NCBI RefSeq assembly: GCF_003352915.1
Contig: NZ_CP022314.1
Span: 3,508,020-3,572,019 of the forward strand
Source: Arthrobacter sp. PM3
Lineage (GTDB): Bacteria; Actinomycetota; Actinomycetes; Actinomycetales; Micrococcaceae
Length of the DNA: 64,000 nucleotides
Reading direction: 5' to 3'
Below the pieces are notes generated by a model that saw nothing but the letters and a program-made list of their open reading frames with translations, had not been told where the DNA came from and did no database searches. The position numbers and the translations under genes are program-made. This document shows positions 23,098-32,403 of the stretch, piece by piece (positions within the stretch are counted from its first letter, which is position 1; each line of letters begins with the position of its first letter).

Positions 23098-24690
23098 TCA
23101 GGCCTCCGGGGAATCGCTCTCCCGGGGGATCGGAAGCGTGGGGTTCAACTTTTCCGGGTTCAGCTTCTCCGTGTCGCGGACCCCCGCTGTCCCGGTCCCG
23201 GCTGCTGCGGGAACGGTTACCGCTTCAGGCACGGTTACCGCTTCGGGCACGGCTGCTGTTTCGGACACGACCGCTGGTTCTGCCCCGGGTGCCGGCTCGG
23301 CCGTGGACACTGCACCGGGCATGGGCTCTGCACCGGCGTCGGGGCCGGCGCCCGGCGCCGGTGCAACGGCCGGGCGGCACAACAGTTCGACAATCAGGAC
23401 GGCCAGCAAGGCAAAGACCGCTGTCCAGATGGCGACCGCCGCCGTCGGATCCTGCCAGAAGATCAGTACCAGGACCGCGATGCCGATGACGACGGCCTCG
23501 AGGATCCGCCGGTAGCGGGCCAGCCAGAGCTGCCAGGGCCTGGCCTGGCCGGCGCCGACCTTTCCGTTAATGTAGTCTCCCGCCCGTCCCAGGCCGTGCC
23601 GGACAAATTCCGCCGACCGGGAGTGACCGCTGAGGAACGCGGCAAGAGCGATCAGCAGGCCGACGACGAAGACCAGGCGCACACTGGTGCGCAGGGGAAC
23701 CAGGAGCGTCTCGACAAGGCCCTGCGCCGCCGCCGGGGAAACCGTGTCCGGCGGGATCGAATTCAGCAGGATGCCCCGTCCGATCACGAGACCCAGCGCC
23801 AGCACGGCCATCGACACCGCCACGGCCAGGCCGACGCCGCTGGTAATGCTCCGCCGCCGGCCACGCGGTGCCACGGCGACGGCACCCACGGCGCTGATCA
23901 CTGTCAGCCACGCCAGAATGGGTGCCGTCTGGTTCAGCGTCCTGATCGCATCCGTGGCCCGGACCAGTTCCTTCGACTGGAACACCGGGATTTGCGCGTC
24001 GACCTCCGGGATCCTGGCCGCGATGTCCACCCCCTGCTGGACCAGGAGGGCCTTAACCCGGGCAATGATGTCCTTGGTGGAGATTGTCACCGTGCCGTTT
24101 GCATCGATACTGACGGTGCCGCCCGTGTTCCCGGTGGCGAGGTTCACCAGTCCCTGGTGCGCCACCCGGTTCACCTGGATCCAAAGGTCCTGGAACTGCG
24201 GTGTGGCCACGAATTTGGCGACGGCGGTGTGGATGAGCTGTTTGGTCTGCTCGGCAATCATCGGCGCCAGGCCAGTGATCACCGCGGCTGCGCGCGGCGC
24301 CGTCTTGCTGAGCTCGTTCAGCGCATCCCGGGTGATGGCTTCGAAGTCCACGGCCTCGGTGATCTGCTGCGTGACTTTGTCAGCGATCTCGGCCTGGATC
24401 GCCGGGTTCGATGCCAGGGGCGCTACCGTGGCTACGTAGCGGTCGGTGTCGATCAGTTCGCTGCGCAGGTACAGGGCCGGGACCGCGGCGAACGTCAGTA
24501 TGCCTGTCAGGACCACCAGGATGATCGCCACGATTCTCCGGGCCAGCCCCGGGTGCGTACGGGACGGCTTCGGGTGGGCCTTCATGGCGTCGTCGCGCTC
24601 GGCCTGCAGCCGGGCGACTTCCGCACGCAGCCGCAGTATTTCTTCCTGTTCCGGGCCGCTGGGGCTCGCGGACTGATCGTCGAGAGACAT
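23098..24690 (-). CDS. Conserved actinobacterial multi-pass membrane protein, function unknown
   Basis: This 530-residue protein starts with a coiled coil (EILRLRAEVARLQAERDDAM, about 17-36), followed by a helix (about 52-74), a large extracytoplasmic domain (about 75-290; repeated ATVAPLASNPAIQAEIADKV-like helices) and four helices between about 290 and 450. The tail (about 455-530) is Ala/Pro/Glu-rich with short internal duplications (PEAVTV twice, KLNP twice). The architecture is seen widely in Arthrobacter and relatives without a defined role. The start has GGAG upstream. It ends 11 bp from the convergent amidotransferase gene. Confidence 0.75.
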   Translation of the reverse strand: MSLDDQSASPSGPEQEEILRLRAEVARLQAERDDAMKAHPKPSRTHPGLARRIVAIILVVLTGILTFAAVPALYLRSELIDTDRYVATVAPLASNPAIQAEIADKVTQQITEAVDFEAITRDALNELSKTAPRAAAVITGLAPMIAEQTKQLIHTAVAKFVATPQFQDLWIQVNRVAHQGLVNLATGNTGGTVSIDANGTVTISTKDIIARVKALLVQQGVDIAARIPEVDAQIPVFQSKELVRATDAIRTLNQTAPILAWLTVISAVGAVAVAPRGRRRSITSGVGLAVAVSMAVLALGLVIGRGILLNSIPPDTVSPAAAQGLVETLLVPLRTSVRLVFVVGLLIALAAFLSGHSRSAEFVRHGLGRAGDYINGKVGAGQARPWQLWLARYRRILEAVVIGIAVLVLIFWQDPTAAVAIWTAVFALLAVLIVELLCRPAVAPAPGAGPDAGAEPMPGAVSTAEPAPGAEPAVVSETAAVPEAVTVPEAVTVPAAAGTGTAGVRDTEKLNPEKLNPTLPIPRESDSPEA

Positions 24691-24913
24691 GGGACTCCAC
24701 CTATGCATCTGCTCGTCGCGCCGGCCCGTTGTCACAGGCGGCCACGGTTGGGCACTCGTGGCTGCTTCGATTGTCCGCCCGTCGCGCCGGTGCAGCCCCA
24801 TCCACAGCGGGTGATCTCTCACGCCGCACCGGATCCCGGATCGGCCGCGGGGTCCGGGTGCCGGTGTCGTGGCGCGCCGCTTCCTTCGTGGCCCGCCGGC
24901 CGGCCTCATCTCC

Positions 24914-24942
24914 TTCGGATGATGACTCTTTCGGATGATGAC
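24914..24942 (+). repeat. Tandem direct repeat TTCGGATGATGAC
   Basis: Two exact 13-bp copies begin at 24914 and 24930, 16 bases apart, in the 275-bp gap between the membrane-protein gene and the channel gene (both on the minus strand). The shared core TTTCGGATGA also forms half of the inverted repeat at 14085. It could bind a regulator of the membrane-protein gene. The rest of the gap shows nothing recognisable. Confidence 0.5.
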
Positions 24943-24965
24943 GACGGCGGACCCTTCGGCGGTAG

Positions 24966-25532
24966 CTAGGGTCGCCGTCCCAGCCGCCGGCCGGCCGCGA
25001 AGAATGCAACCCTCGCGATCAGCAGGAGAGCGCCCAGATCGGCGATCATTTGCACCGACACGACACCCCGCGCCAATTCAGTCGTTGGCGTGATGTCGCC
25101 GAAACCGACCGTGGCGAACGTGGACGTGGTGAAGTACAGCGCGTCGGTTTTGGTGAGAGGTTCGCTGAAGGACGCCTGGTCTGTGGTCGACATCGACGTG
25201 TAAAGCAGGGCGAACAGGCACAGGAACATCAGGACGGATTCCACGACTGCCACGGCGGCGCGGACCTGCGGGATGTGCGCAGTGAGGATCATCCGCAATT
25301 CGAGGATCAGCGTGGCCAGAAAAATCACGACGATTGCCGCCAGTCGGATCCACGCGGCCGCCGGGTTGTCGTCGTTGAAGCCGCTGATCGGAACAACGTA
25401 GTAGAACCCGAGGACGACCACTGCGAATCCGGACAGGCGTATCAGCGCGGACAAAACGACGTTCCTCCGGCTTGCCTTATCGAGGTCGCGGAGGAAAACC
25501 GGGTCCACCTGGCCGTCCTGCTTCGAAGCCAT
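24966..25532 (-). CDS. Potassium channel-like ion channel (TVGFGD filter)
   Basis: This 188-residue protein has four hydrophobic helices (about 28-48, 60-80, 95-112 and 155-178) and a pore helix-filter segment YFTTSTFATVGFGDITP at 133-149. TVGFGD is the potassium selectivity filter; the layout of two extra helices before the pore-flanking pair is common in Ion_trans_2 proteins of actinobacteria. It should conduct K+ passively across the membrane. No RCK domain is present, so gating is unknown. It is divergent from the LuxR regulator gene with 144 bp between starts. Confidence 0.87.
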   Translation of the reverse strand: MASKQDGQVDPVFLRDLDKASRRNVVLSALIRLSGFAVVVLGFYYVVPISGFNDDNPAAAWIRLAAIVVIFLATLILELRMILTAHIPQVRAAVAVVESVLMFLCLFALLYTSMSTTDQASFSEPLTKTDALYFTTSTFATVGFGDITPTTELARGVVSVQMIADLGALLLIARVAFFAAGRRLGRRP

Positions 25533-25623
25533 GACTGATGATACCCCCGCCCGCTTTCTGCGCACCGTGCCGCCTCCCGGCCCTGCTGCTGGCCCCAAAA
25601 CCACGCCGCAGAGCTCCCCAACA

Positions 25624-25640
25624 AGGGGTCTTTGCGCCCT
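25624..25640. promoter_or_regulatory. 17-bp dyad in the LuxR-regulator promoter
   Basis: AGGGGTCTTTGCGCCCT is a near-palindrome 37 bases before the regulator start. It matches the perfect-armed AGGGGTCAGAGGCCCCT at 28335-28351 before the stress-protein gene at 12 of 17 positions, including both arms apart from one base. A further TTTGCGCCC lies at 25652-25660, 21 bp (two helical turns) after the one inside the dyad. Autoregulation by the LuxR protein is a reasonable inference. Confidence 0.5.
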
Positions 25641-25676
25641 GTTGGAGCCATTTTGCGCCCGCCTAGCATCTGAAAC

Positions 25677-28322
25677 GTGGGAGACATGCAAAACGCAGGA
25701 CGGGTCCCAGGTCCGCAATTCAAGATCCGGCCGCCGCTGCGCGGCCTCGGAGACGTTGAGCGGCCCCGGCTGGTCGACGCCCTGTCCGCGGCGGCCGACT
25801 CACACCGGCTGACGCTTGTCGCGGCCCCGGCCGGCTACGGCAAAACCACGCTCCTGGGTGACTGGGTCCGCACGAACGGCCTGACCAGCGCCTGGCTGTC
25901 GCTCGACCGGTTCGATACCCAGCCCGCCCGGCTCTTTCACGGCGTCGTCGGAGCCATCCAGGCAGCGGCCGCCCGGCTGCCCCTGCCCGGCAACGACGCC
26001 CTGCTGGCACTCGACCGGGGACTCGCCCCCGATCAGGCGTCCTCCTACGACCTGCTTCTCGGCGCGCTCGAACACCTCACGGAACCGATTGTCCTGGTGA
26101 TCGACGACGTCCACCTGGCCGGACCGGGGCTCGCGAACGGAGTCGTCGGCGTGCTCGCGGCCTCCGGGCCGCCCTCATTGCGGCTGGTTTTCTCGGGCCG
26201 CGGCCATACGTCCATCCAGCTGGAAAGGTTCCGGTACGGCGAGGGCCTGGGCGAACTTCGCGCCGCCGAACTCGCCTTTACCCGGGAGGAAGTTGCCCGT
26301 TTTGCCTCCTCAATGGGCGAAGACGATACGTTCGACGCCGGATCCCTCTGGAAGGCCACTGCCGGCTGGCCCGTCGCCGTCCACGCCAGCCTTGTCGCCC
26401 TGGCGCAGTCCCGGAACGTTCCGGCGGCCCCGCCGGGCACCGTCCCCACGCACATACCCCTGACCGATTACGTCGGCGAAGAAGTCCTGGGCCAGCTCGA
26501 AGCGCCGCTGGCGGAGTTCATTCTGCGGGCCGCCACCTGCGACTGGCTGGACCGGCGCCTCGCCGTCGAACTCTATGGTCGGCCCCAGGGTGGCATGCTG
26601 CTGGAGGAATGCCTCCGCAACGGTCTGTTCATCGAAGAGCATGACTATAGCGGCGGTGAACCGGTGTACCGCTGGCACTCCCTCTTCGCGGCGCAGTGCC
26701 GCCGGCTGCTGGAGCGAAGGGACCCGCTGTTGGCCGAGCGCCTGCACCGGATCGCGGCGCGACACTACCAGGACGCCGACGTCGTCGAATGCGTGGCCCA
26801 GGCGCTGCAGGGGCGGGCGCCCCGGCAGGCAGTGATGTCGTTGGGTGCGCACTGGCTCGACTATGTGCTCAGAAACGACGTGCACGATCTTGACCAGGCG
26901 TGCAGGAACCTCCCGACTCCGTGGAACGATGACCCCGAAATCCTCATGGTCAGATCCGTCTGCAAAGCCCTTGCCGGCGATGGGACCGCCGCGTCCGAGC
27001 TCGCCGACCGGGCGCTGTCCAGAACCTACGTGCTGGATGCGATCCGCCGGCGGCGGCTGGAAGGCTGCCGGGAACTGTTTGAACCCCCGCCCGACGGCGG
27101 CCAGCCGGGGCACCGGGTGATCCCTGCGGACGATGACCGGTCAGCCAGGGAGGTGCGGACCGGGACCCGTCCGGCCGCCGGCTCCACAGCCCAGTTCCTG
27201 CTGGCCCAGGCCGAGTTCCGGCTGCACCGTGGCGGCGAGTTCGCGGCCGCGATACTCAATGCGGCCGGAGGCGCCGGCCGCCCGGAGCAGTCGGAGGCGA
27301 TGGAAATCTCCGCCCAAGCGGACCTCGCGCTGGCGTTCGCGGCGGCGGGTGACCTGGCAGCCGCCGAGACGAACGCCACGGAGGCGTTGGAGCGGGCCGA
27401 CGCACTGGGCTGGACGTCGCAGGAGCTGATGGCGCCGGCGTGGGTGGCGCGCGGTATTGCGTGCTACTGGAAGGACGAGCTGAAAGCTGCACGGACCTGG
27501 TTGGTCAAAGCCCAGCGCCTGGGCAGCGACCTCCGCCCGTCCGGGCGTCTTGGGGCCATCTATCGGGTGCTGGTTGATTGCGCCGCCGGCGATCTGACCC
27601 GGCTTGCCGACTCCGCCGCCGCGCTGGAAACCTCCCACGGACGCGGTCTGTTCGCGGTGTCGTGGCATGCCCTGTACACGGTCGCCGTGGCTAAGGTTGC
27701 CGAAGCCAGGGATGACCTCACCGGTGCCATGCGGATTGTTCAACCCCTGGGTGCCGGAGGACACGGGGCGCTGGCCGACACGCTGCTGGCGGAGCTGCTG
27801 CGCCGGGGAGGGGAGTTCACCACGGCGCGGAAATGCGTAGAGTCACTGGCCGGCCGCCGCAAGAATCCGTACGTCGACACGTGCCTGAGCCTGACCGAGG
27901 CGCTCCTGGCGCACGGCGTCGAAGACACCGTGGCGGCCCATGAGCGGCTGGAACATGCCGTGCACCGGGCTGAGCCGGCGACGGTCCTGCGGCCCTTCGC
28001 CGCGACAAGCGACGAACTCGCGGATCTGCTCGTGCAGCACGCCGTCTGGGGTACCGCCCACGAATCGTTCATCGCAGCGCTGATGGCACGCGATGCGCAG
28101 GGCGGAGCCCGGCTCCGGGCGCAGTCCTACTGGAGCCTGACCGAGCGCGAACGCGAGGTCCTCGCGTACATGCGGTCCATCATGACCGCGGCGGAAATCG
28201 CCGATGCGCTGTACATCTCCGTCAACACGGTGAAAACCCACGAACGGTCCATCTACCGCAAACTCGGGGCAGGAAGCCGGCGGGACGCCCTCAAGACGGC
28301 GGCCAAGCGCGGCATCCTCTGA
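25677..28322 (+). CDS. MalT-like LuxR-family ATP-binding regulator (LAL)
   Basis: This 881-residue protein has a STAND-type P-loop NTPase domain (Walker A APAGYGKTT at 50-58; Walker B VLVIDDVHLA about 139-148), a long helical TPR-like sensor region (about 350-800) and a C-terminal LuxR helix-turn-helix (LTEREREVLAYMRS through VNTVKTHERSIYRKLGAGSRRDAL, about 817-875). Such proteins are activated by a ligand and ATP. No sugar gene adjoins it; the next gene is a stress protein sharing a promoter dyad. Start GTG 25677; ATG 25686 is an alternative. Confidence 0.92.
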   Translation: MGDMQNAGRVPGPQFKIRPPLRGLGDVERPRLVDALSAAADSHRLTLVAAPAGYGKTTLLGDWVRTNGLTSAWLSLDRFDTQPARLFHGVVGAIQAAAARLPLPGNDALLALDRGLAPDQASSYDLLLGALEHLTEPIVLVIDDVHLAGPGLANGVVGVLAASGPPSLRLVFSGRGHTSIQLERFRYGEGLGELRAAELAFTREEVARFASSMGEDDTFDAGSLWKATAGWPVAVHASLVALAQSRNVPAAPPGTVPTHIPLTDYVGEEVLGQLEAPLAEFILRAATCDWLDRRLAVELYGRPQGGMLLEECLRNGLFIEEHDYSGGEPVYRWHSLFAAQCRRLLERRDPLLAERLHRIAARHYQDADVVECVAQALQGRAPRQAVMSLGAHWLDYVLRNDVHDLDQACRNLPTPWNDDPEILMVRSVCKALAGDGTAASELADRALSRTYVLDAIRRRRLEGCRELFEPPPDGGQPGHRVIPADDDRSAREVRTGTRPAAGSTAQFLLAQAEFRLHRGGEFAAAILNAAGGAGRPEQSEAMEISAQADLALAFAAAGDLAAAETNATEALERADALGWTSQELMAPAWVARGIACYWKDELKAARTWLVKAQRLGSDLRPSGRLGAIYRVLVDCAAGDLTRLADSAAALETSHGRGLFAVSWHALYTVAVAKVAEARDDLTGAMRIVQPLGAGGHGALADTLLAELLRRGGEFTTARKCVESLAGRRKNPYVDTCLSLTEALLAHGVEDTVAAHERLEHAVHRAEPATVLRPFAATSDELADLLVQHAVWGTAHESFIAALMARDAQGGARLRAQSYWSLTEREREVLAYMRSIMTAAEIADALYISVNTVKTHERSIYRKLGAGSRRDALKTAAKRGIL

Positions 28323-28334
28323 GGCCCGGACAAG

Positions 28335-28351
28335 AGGGGTCAGAGGCCCCT
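28335..28351. promoter_or_regulatory. 17-bp dyad before the universal stress protein gene
   Basis: AGGGGTCAGAGGCCCCT has perfect 5-bp arms (AGGGG/CCCCT) around TCAGAGG and stands 35 bases before the stress-protein ATG. The spacing to the start is nearly the same as for the related site before the LuxR gene (35 versus 37 bases), which supports a shared regulator. Confidence 0.55.
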
Positions 28352-28385
28352 AGGCGCGTGAAACCCGACATGAAAAGCTGGAACC

Positions 28386-28850
28386 ATGACAAACGCGGAT
28401 CCCTACGTGATCGTGATCGGGTTTGACGGCTCGAAGCAGTCGCGCAGCGCCCTGGAGTGGGCTATTGAAGAGTCCCGGTACCGTGACGCGGAACTGCGCG
28501 TCGTGACGGTCTGGAACAAAGCGCCGATGTCCTGGTATCCAGCGCTGCTGGAAACGGCGGCAGGCGAAATCGTGGCGGAGGACTCTCCGGAGCAACAGGC
28601 CAAGGCGATCAGCGCGGACGCGGCGCAGGCCGCAACGGGTGTAAACGTGGTGACGCAGACGGTCCATAACGACTCGGCGGCGTCGGCCATCCTCGAAGCG
28701 GCGCGGGGCGCCGACCTGGTGGTGGTCGGGTCCCGTGGCCACGGCGGTTTCGCGGGCCTGCACATCGGCTCGGTCTCCTCCCAGGTGGCAGGGCACGCGC
28801 CATGCCCTGTCCTGGTGGTCCGGCCGAAAACCGCGGCGGCGACCCACTGA
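28386..28850 (+). CDS. Universal stress protein (UspA family)
   Basis: This 154-residue protein is a single USP domain with the complete ATP-binding signature: IGFDGSKQSRSALEWA at the start and GSRGHGGFAGLHIGSVSSQVAGHAPCPVLVV at about 115-146 (G-2x-G-9x-G-S). It is a cytoplasmic ATP-binding protein, commonly induced by starvation, hypoxia or oxidative stress. It lies 63 bp after the LuxR-type regulator on the same strand but has its own dyad. It differs from the longer Usp-like protein at 13490. Confidence 0.93.
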   Translation: MTNADPYVIVIGFDGSKQSRSALEWAIEESRYRDAELRVVTVWNKAPMSWYPALLETAAGEIVAEDSPEQQAKAISADAAQAATGVNVVTQTVHNDSAASAILEAARGADLVVVGSRGHGGFAGLHIGSVSSQVAGHAPCPVLVVRPKTAAATH

Positions 28851-28954
28851 AGGGTGGCGTGGCCGGCTGCTGGCGTTGAGGGGGCCCGACGGCCGGCCCA
28901 GCCGGTGGAACACCCCGCGGGCGCTACGTGTCCTGGACTGGTATGAGGCAGGGG

Positions 28955-29251
28955 TCAGGGCATGACCTTGTAGAGGTCGATGACGGTCTCTTCGGGCGGG
29001 GACGTGAAACCGCCCGCAATGCCCTGCTGCATCCGCGGCATGAGAATGGTGTCCCGGAACTTTTCCCAACTCTCCTTCGATTCATGAACCGCCATGACCG
29101 TCCACCCGCCGGCGGACGCCCCGGCCGCATGGAAGATCTGGCCCTCAGGCATGAGCCCCGCGCCCGGATGGACGGCCGCAATTGAGGCCTCATATTGCTC
29201 CTTGGTGCCTCCCGGGAAGAAATGCACGATTCCGTACGGTGCGGTTGCCAT
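28955..29251 (-). CDS. Small ABM-fold-like protein
   Basis: This 98-residue protein opens with TAPYGIVHFFPGGTKEQYEASIAAVHP and has a central GWTVMAVHESKESWEKFRD and a terminal ETVIDLYKVM, a pattern of two beta-alpha-beta units like dimeric alpha/beta-barrel (ABM/stress-responsive) proteins. Such proteins are often annotated as hypothetical; no active site is evident. It is divergent from the DUF2235 gene with 193 bp between starts, so the two may share a promoter region, but nothing else links them. Confidence 0.72.
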   Translation of the reverse strand: MATAPYGIVHFFPGGTKEQYEASIAAVHPGAGLMPEGQIFHAAGASAGGWTVMAVHESKESWEKFRDTILMPRMQQGIAGGFTSPPEETVIDLYKVMP

Positions 29252-29444
29252 TGCTGCTCCTAGGCTGCTAGTCGGGACTCGACAAGGCCAGTCCTAGACT
29301 CCGCCGCCGGACGTGTCAAGTACCCGCTCAAGCAGGCCCGTTAGCGGATTTCGCGGGGCGTCTACCCAAGGCCTCTTCCCATGGCCGGGCTCGAGGGGGA
29401 TGATACGCAACAGGTGCCGCAGGTGCTTGACGGGGAGGTGTCCG

Positions 29445-30551
29445 ATGTCCCGGAATCTGGTGGTCTGTCTGGATGGGACGGGTGCGCAACTGCGCGCCAA
29501 AGGCAACACCAACGTCCTGCTGCTCTACAAGCTCCTCGACCACTCCGATCCCGCCCGACAGGTCGCCTACTACGACCCCGGCGTCGGCACCTTCGCCTCG
29601 GCCGGCGCGTGGAGCCCGCTCGCCAGATCCGTCTCCCGCCTGGGCGGCCTCGCCTTCGGATCCGGGCTGCGACAGAACCTGGGGGAGGCCTACACGTGGC
29701 TGATGCGCAACTGGGTCCCCGGCGACCAGGTGTTTATCTTCGGGTTCAGCCGCGGCGCCTACACGGCGCGCGCCCTCGTGGGGATCCTCCGCACCATCGG
29801 TGTGATGCGCCCGGGGTCGGAGAACCTCGTTCCGTACGTGATCGCCACCTACGCCCGGCGCGGCGGTGAGGCAAAGATCGATTGGGACGAAGTCCACCTC
29901 ACCTCGGACGTCTTCGCCCAGCACGTTGACGGCAGGTCCACGGTGCCGGTGAAATACCTGGGGCTCTGGGACACCGTCAAGGCTGCCGGGTTCCTGCGGT
30001 GGGAAATCCGCTGGCCCTTCACCAGCGAACTGCCGAACGCCCTGCGCATCCGGCACGCCGTGTCTATCCATGAGGAGCGTGCCCCGTTCAAGGAGTCGCT
30101 GGTCGATCCCCGCACGGACGGAACCCTCGAGGAAGTCTGGTTCGCCGGTGTCCACAGCGATGTCGGAGGGACCTTCACCGACAAGCCGACCGCCGGCCCG
30201 GGCGCCCGCCCCGGGACGAAGGCGCCTGACCCCCGGCTGTCCACCATCGCACTGAAGTGGATCATCGAGGGCGGCATCGCAGAGGGACTGCTGGTCCGCT
30301 CCCGTGCCGTCGGTGCGGCCTGCGCCGTCACTCAGGCCGACGCGACATCCACGCTGCACCGCCGCGGCCGGGCCTGGGTGCTCCTTGGCACGCGCCGCAG
30401 GAAAATCCCCGCCGGCGCCTCCGTCCACTCCAGCGTGCAGGCCCGCGCCCTGGCCGATCCGGGGTTTGAGGCGCCGCCGGACGTCACATGGGTCGACCCC
30501 GACTGGACGGGGGAGCCTCGGGTGCGTTCCTCGGCCGGGGCCGACCAGTGA
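29445..30551 (+). CDS. DUF2235 alpha/beta hydrolase (Tle1-like phospholipase fold)
   Basis: This 368-residue protein is a DUF2235 domain, the fold of T6SS phospholipase effector Tle1. Catalytic elements are intact: LVVCLDGTGAQ at the start, the GFSRGAY nucleophile elbow (S102), LWDTV with D176 and GVHSDVGG with H237. No signal peptide or membrane segment is seen, so it is cytoplasmic. It is expected to hydrolyse a lipid or other ester. The start was set at 29445 because GGGGAGG lies 8 bases upstream. The stop overlaps the next start (GTGA), tying it to a metallopeptidase and an MBL-fold gene. Confidence 0.88.
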   Translation: MSRNLVVCLDGTGAQLRAKGNTNVLLLYKLLDHSDPARQVAYYDPGVGTFASAGAWSPLARSVSRLGGLAFGSGLRQNLGEAYTWLMRNWVPGDQVFIFGFSRGAYTARALVGILRTIGVMRPGSENLVPYVIATYARRGGEAKIDWDEVHLTSDVFAQHVDGRSTVPVKYLGLWDTVKAAGFLRWEIRWPFTSELPNALRIRHAVSIHEERAPFKESLVDPRTDGTLEEVWFAGVHSDVGGTFTDKPTAGPGARPGTKAPDPRLSTIALKWIIEGGIAEGLLVRSRAVGAACAVTQADATSTLHRRGRAWVLLGTRRRKIPAGASVHSSVQARALADPGFEAPPDVTWVDPDWTGEPRVRSSAGADQ

Positions 30552-32401
30552 CTGCACCCAGGCGGGGCCGGCCCGAGCCCGTGCTGCCCGCCCGGCGGTT
30601 GCTGCGCGCCTACGCCTTCGATCCGATGTCCACCCGCCTGTCCGGCAGGTTCCTCACGGTCGATATCCCTTTCGAAAAGGACCTCCGGCCCGGGCCGTCC
30701 GGACGGCTCCTGCAGGTAGTCGACTACGACGCGGCCCGGGACCTCTGGTACTTGCCGGTGGACCTGAATGACGCCGCGATCCTCGCCCAGCGGGGCATGC
30801 GTCCCGCCGAAAGCGATCCCAGAACCCACCAGCAGGTGGTCTACGCCGTGGCGATGAGCGTGATCGAACGCGTGGAACGGTTCGGCGGCTTCCGCTTCCG
30901 CTGGCGCGGGGACGACAAACTCCGCGTCGTCCCGCACGCGTTCGAAGGACGGAACGCCTACTTCGACAAGGACCGGAGGGCCGTCCTGTTCGGCTACTTC
31001 CACGCCGACGCGAAGGACCCCGGCGCCAACCTGCCGGGGCAGCTGATTTTCACGTGCCTGTCCGTTGACGTGGTCGCCCACGAAGTGACCCACGCCCTGG
31101 TGCACCGTATGCGCAAATACTTTTCCGAACCGACCCACCCCGACGTGCTGGCCTGGCACGAGGCCTTCGCCGATCTCGTGGCGCTGTTCAACCACTTCGG
31201 CTTCCCCGAGGTGGTGGCCGAGGCGGTGGCGAAATCCGAAGGGACCCTCGAAAAGGGTTCGGCGCTGCTGGACCTCGCCGCGGAATTCGGGGAGTCCACC
31301 GGCCGCGGTGCGGCGCTGAGGTCGGCCCTCGGATCCCCGCGGACCCCGGACGCGTTCCTGCACGCCGTGGAACCGCACGACCGCGGCGCCTGCTTTGTCG
31401 CCGCCGTATTCGACGCGTTCCTCGACACCTACAAGGCGCAGATCGCTGATCTGCGCAGGCTCGCCAGCGCCGGCACCGGCATCCTTCCGCCGGGCGCGCT
31501 CCCGACAGACCTCGTCAAACGCGTCACTGCCGCGGCGGCCATGAACGCCGACCGGTTCCTGGAAATGGTGGTCCGCGCCTTCGAATACCTGCCCGTCGTC
31601 GACGTGACCTTCGGCGACGTCGTCCGGGCGATCGTCACCGCCGACCAGGCGCTCTACCCCGACGACGCCGCGCAACTGCGTGCCATCCTGGTGGAGGCCT
31701 TCCGCCGGCGCGGCATCTACCCGCCGGGCGTGACCTCCCTCGCCGACGAGGCCCTGGTCTGGCCCAAACCGCCCGTGCCCCTGGATCTGAGCACCGGTCG
31801 CAGGGCCTTCGGCCTGGCCCCGCTCATCCTGGAGGCAACCCTTGACCTCGACCCCGGCAGCACCGTGTCCTTCGACGACGACCCCGGAAGCCTGCCGGAC
31901 CGCATCCACGAATGGGCGCGGGAACATGCGTACGAACTGGGCCTGGACCGGGCGGCGGGGGAGATCGAAGTAGTCAGCGCCCGGGTCGCCTACCCCCGGG
32001 CCGCCGACGGGCAGCCGCGGCCTAACGTCGTCCTCCAGTTCGCGCAGCGCCGGGACGACCTGGAAGATCAGCGAACCGACGCGGCCGGGGCGCAGATCCC
32101 GCGAAGCCAGCGCGCCGCGATCCGCGCCGGCACCACCGTCATTGCCCGCGTGGACGGCCACGTCGAATTCCTGGTCACCAAACCTCTGCCGCTCGCCGAC
32201 CCCGCACGACTCGACGCCGTCCCGCCGGAGATCAAAGAGTGCGCCCTCGCTTTCCATACGGCCGGCACCGAACGGCTGGAGCTCATCCGTGACTGGATGG
32301 GCGACGTCGAAGATCAGGACGCGCTCTCGGCCTGGACGGTCGAGCCAGCGACACTCCGGCTCTCCTTCGCCCGCCTCCACGCCGACCAGTTCGGAACCTG
32401 A
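30548..32401 (+). CDS. Cytoplasmic HEXXH metallopeptidase (gluzincin-like)
   Basis: This 617-residue protein has a zinc-peptidase core VVAHEVTHALVHRM (H178, E179, H182) with the likely third ligand E205 in WHEAFADLVALF, a gluzincin arrangement like thermolysin (M4). The catalytic domain spans about 90-400. The remaining 200 residues form a beta-rich region with no recognised domain (TLDLDPGSTVSFDDD, then VVLQFAQRRDD). It lacks a signal peptide and propeptide, unlike secreted M4 enzymes, so it should act inside the cell. Start GTG overlaps the DUF2235 stop by 4 bp; the MBL gene begins 2 bp after its end. Substrate unknown. Confidence 0.82.
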   Translation: MTAPRRGRPEPVLPARRLLRAYAFDPMSTRLSGRFLTVDIPFEKDLRPGPSGRLLQVVDYDAARDLWYLPVDLNDAAILAQRGMRPAESDPRTHQQVVYAVAMSVIERVERFGGFRFRWRGDDKLRVVPHAFEGRNAYFDKDRRAVLFGYFHADAKDPGANLPGQLIFTCLSVDVVAHEVTHALVHRMRKYFSEPTHPDVLAWHEAFADLVALFNHFGFPEVVAEAVAKSEGTLEKGSALLDLAAEFGESTGRGAALRSALGSPRTPDAFLHAVEPHDRGACFVAAVFDAFLDTYKAQIADLRRLASAGTGILPPGALPTDLVKRVTAAAAMNADRFLEMVVRAFEYLPVVDVTFGDVVRAIVTADQALYPDDAAQLRAILVEAFRRRGIYPPGVTSLADEALVWPKPPVPLDLSTGRRAFGLAPLILEATLDLDPGSTVSFDDDPGSLPDRIHEWAREHAYELGLDRAAGEIEVVSARVAYPRAADGQPRPNVVLQFAQRRDDLEDQRTDAAGAQIPRSQRAAIRAGTTVIARVDGHVEFLVTKPLPLADPARLDAVPPEIKECALAFHTAGTERLELIRDWMGDVEDQDALSAWTVEPATLRLSFARLHADQFGT

Positions 32402-32403
32402 CC

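Noticed and set aside
23044..24969. 641-codon open frame opposite the large membrane-protein gene
   Set aside because: Composition is Arg/Gly/Asp/His-rich without domains and it lies wholly antisense to a protein with clear helices and a coiled coil.
25624..25640. A true DosR/DevR dormancy box
   Set aside because: The arms match only in the G-run/C-run and the central spacing differs; similarity alone is not enough.
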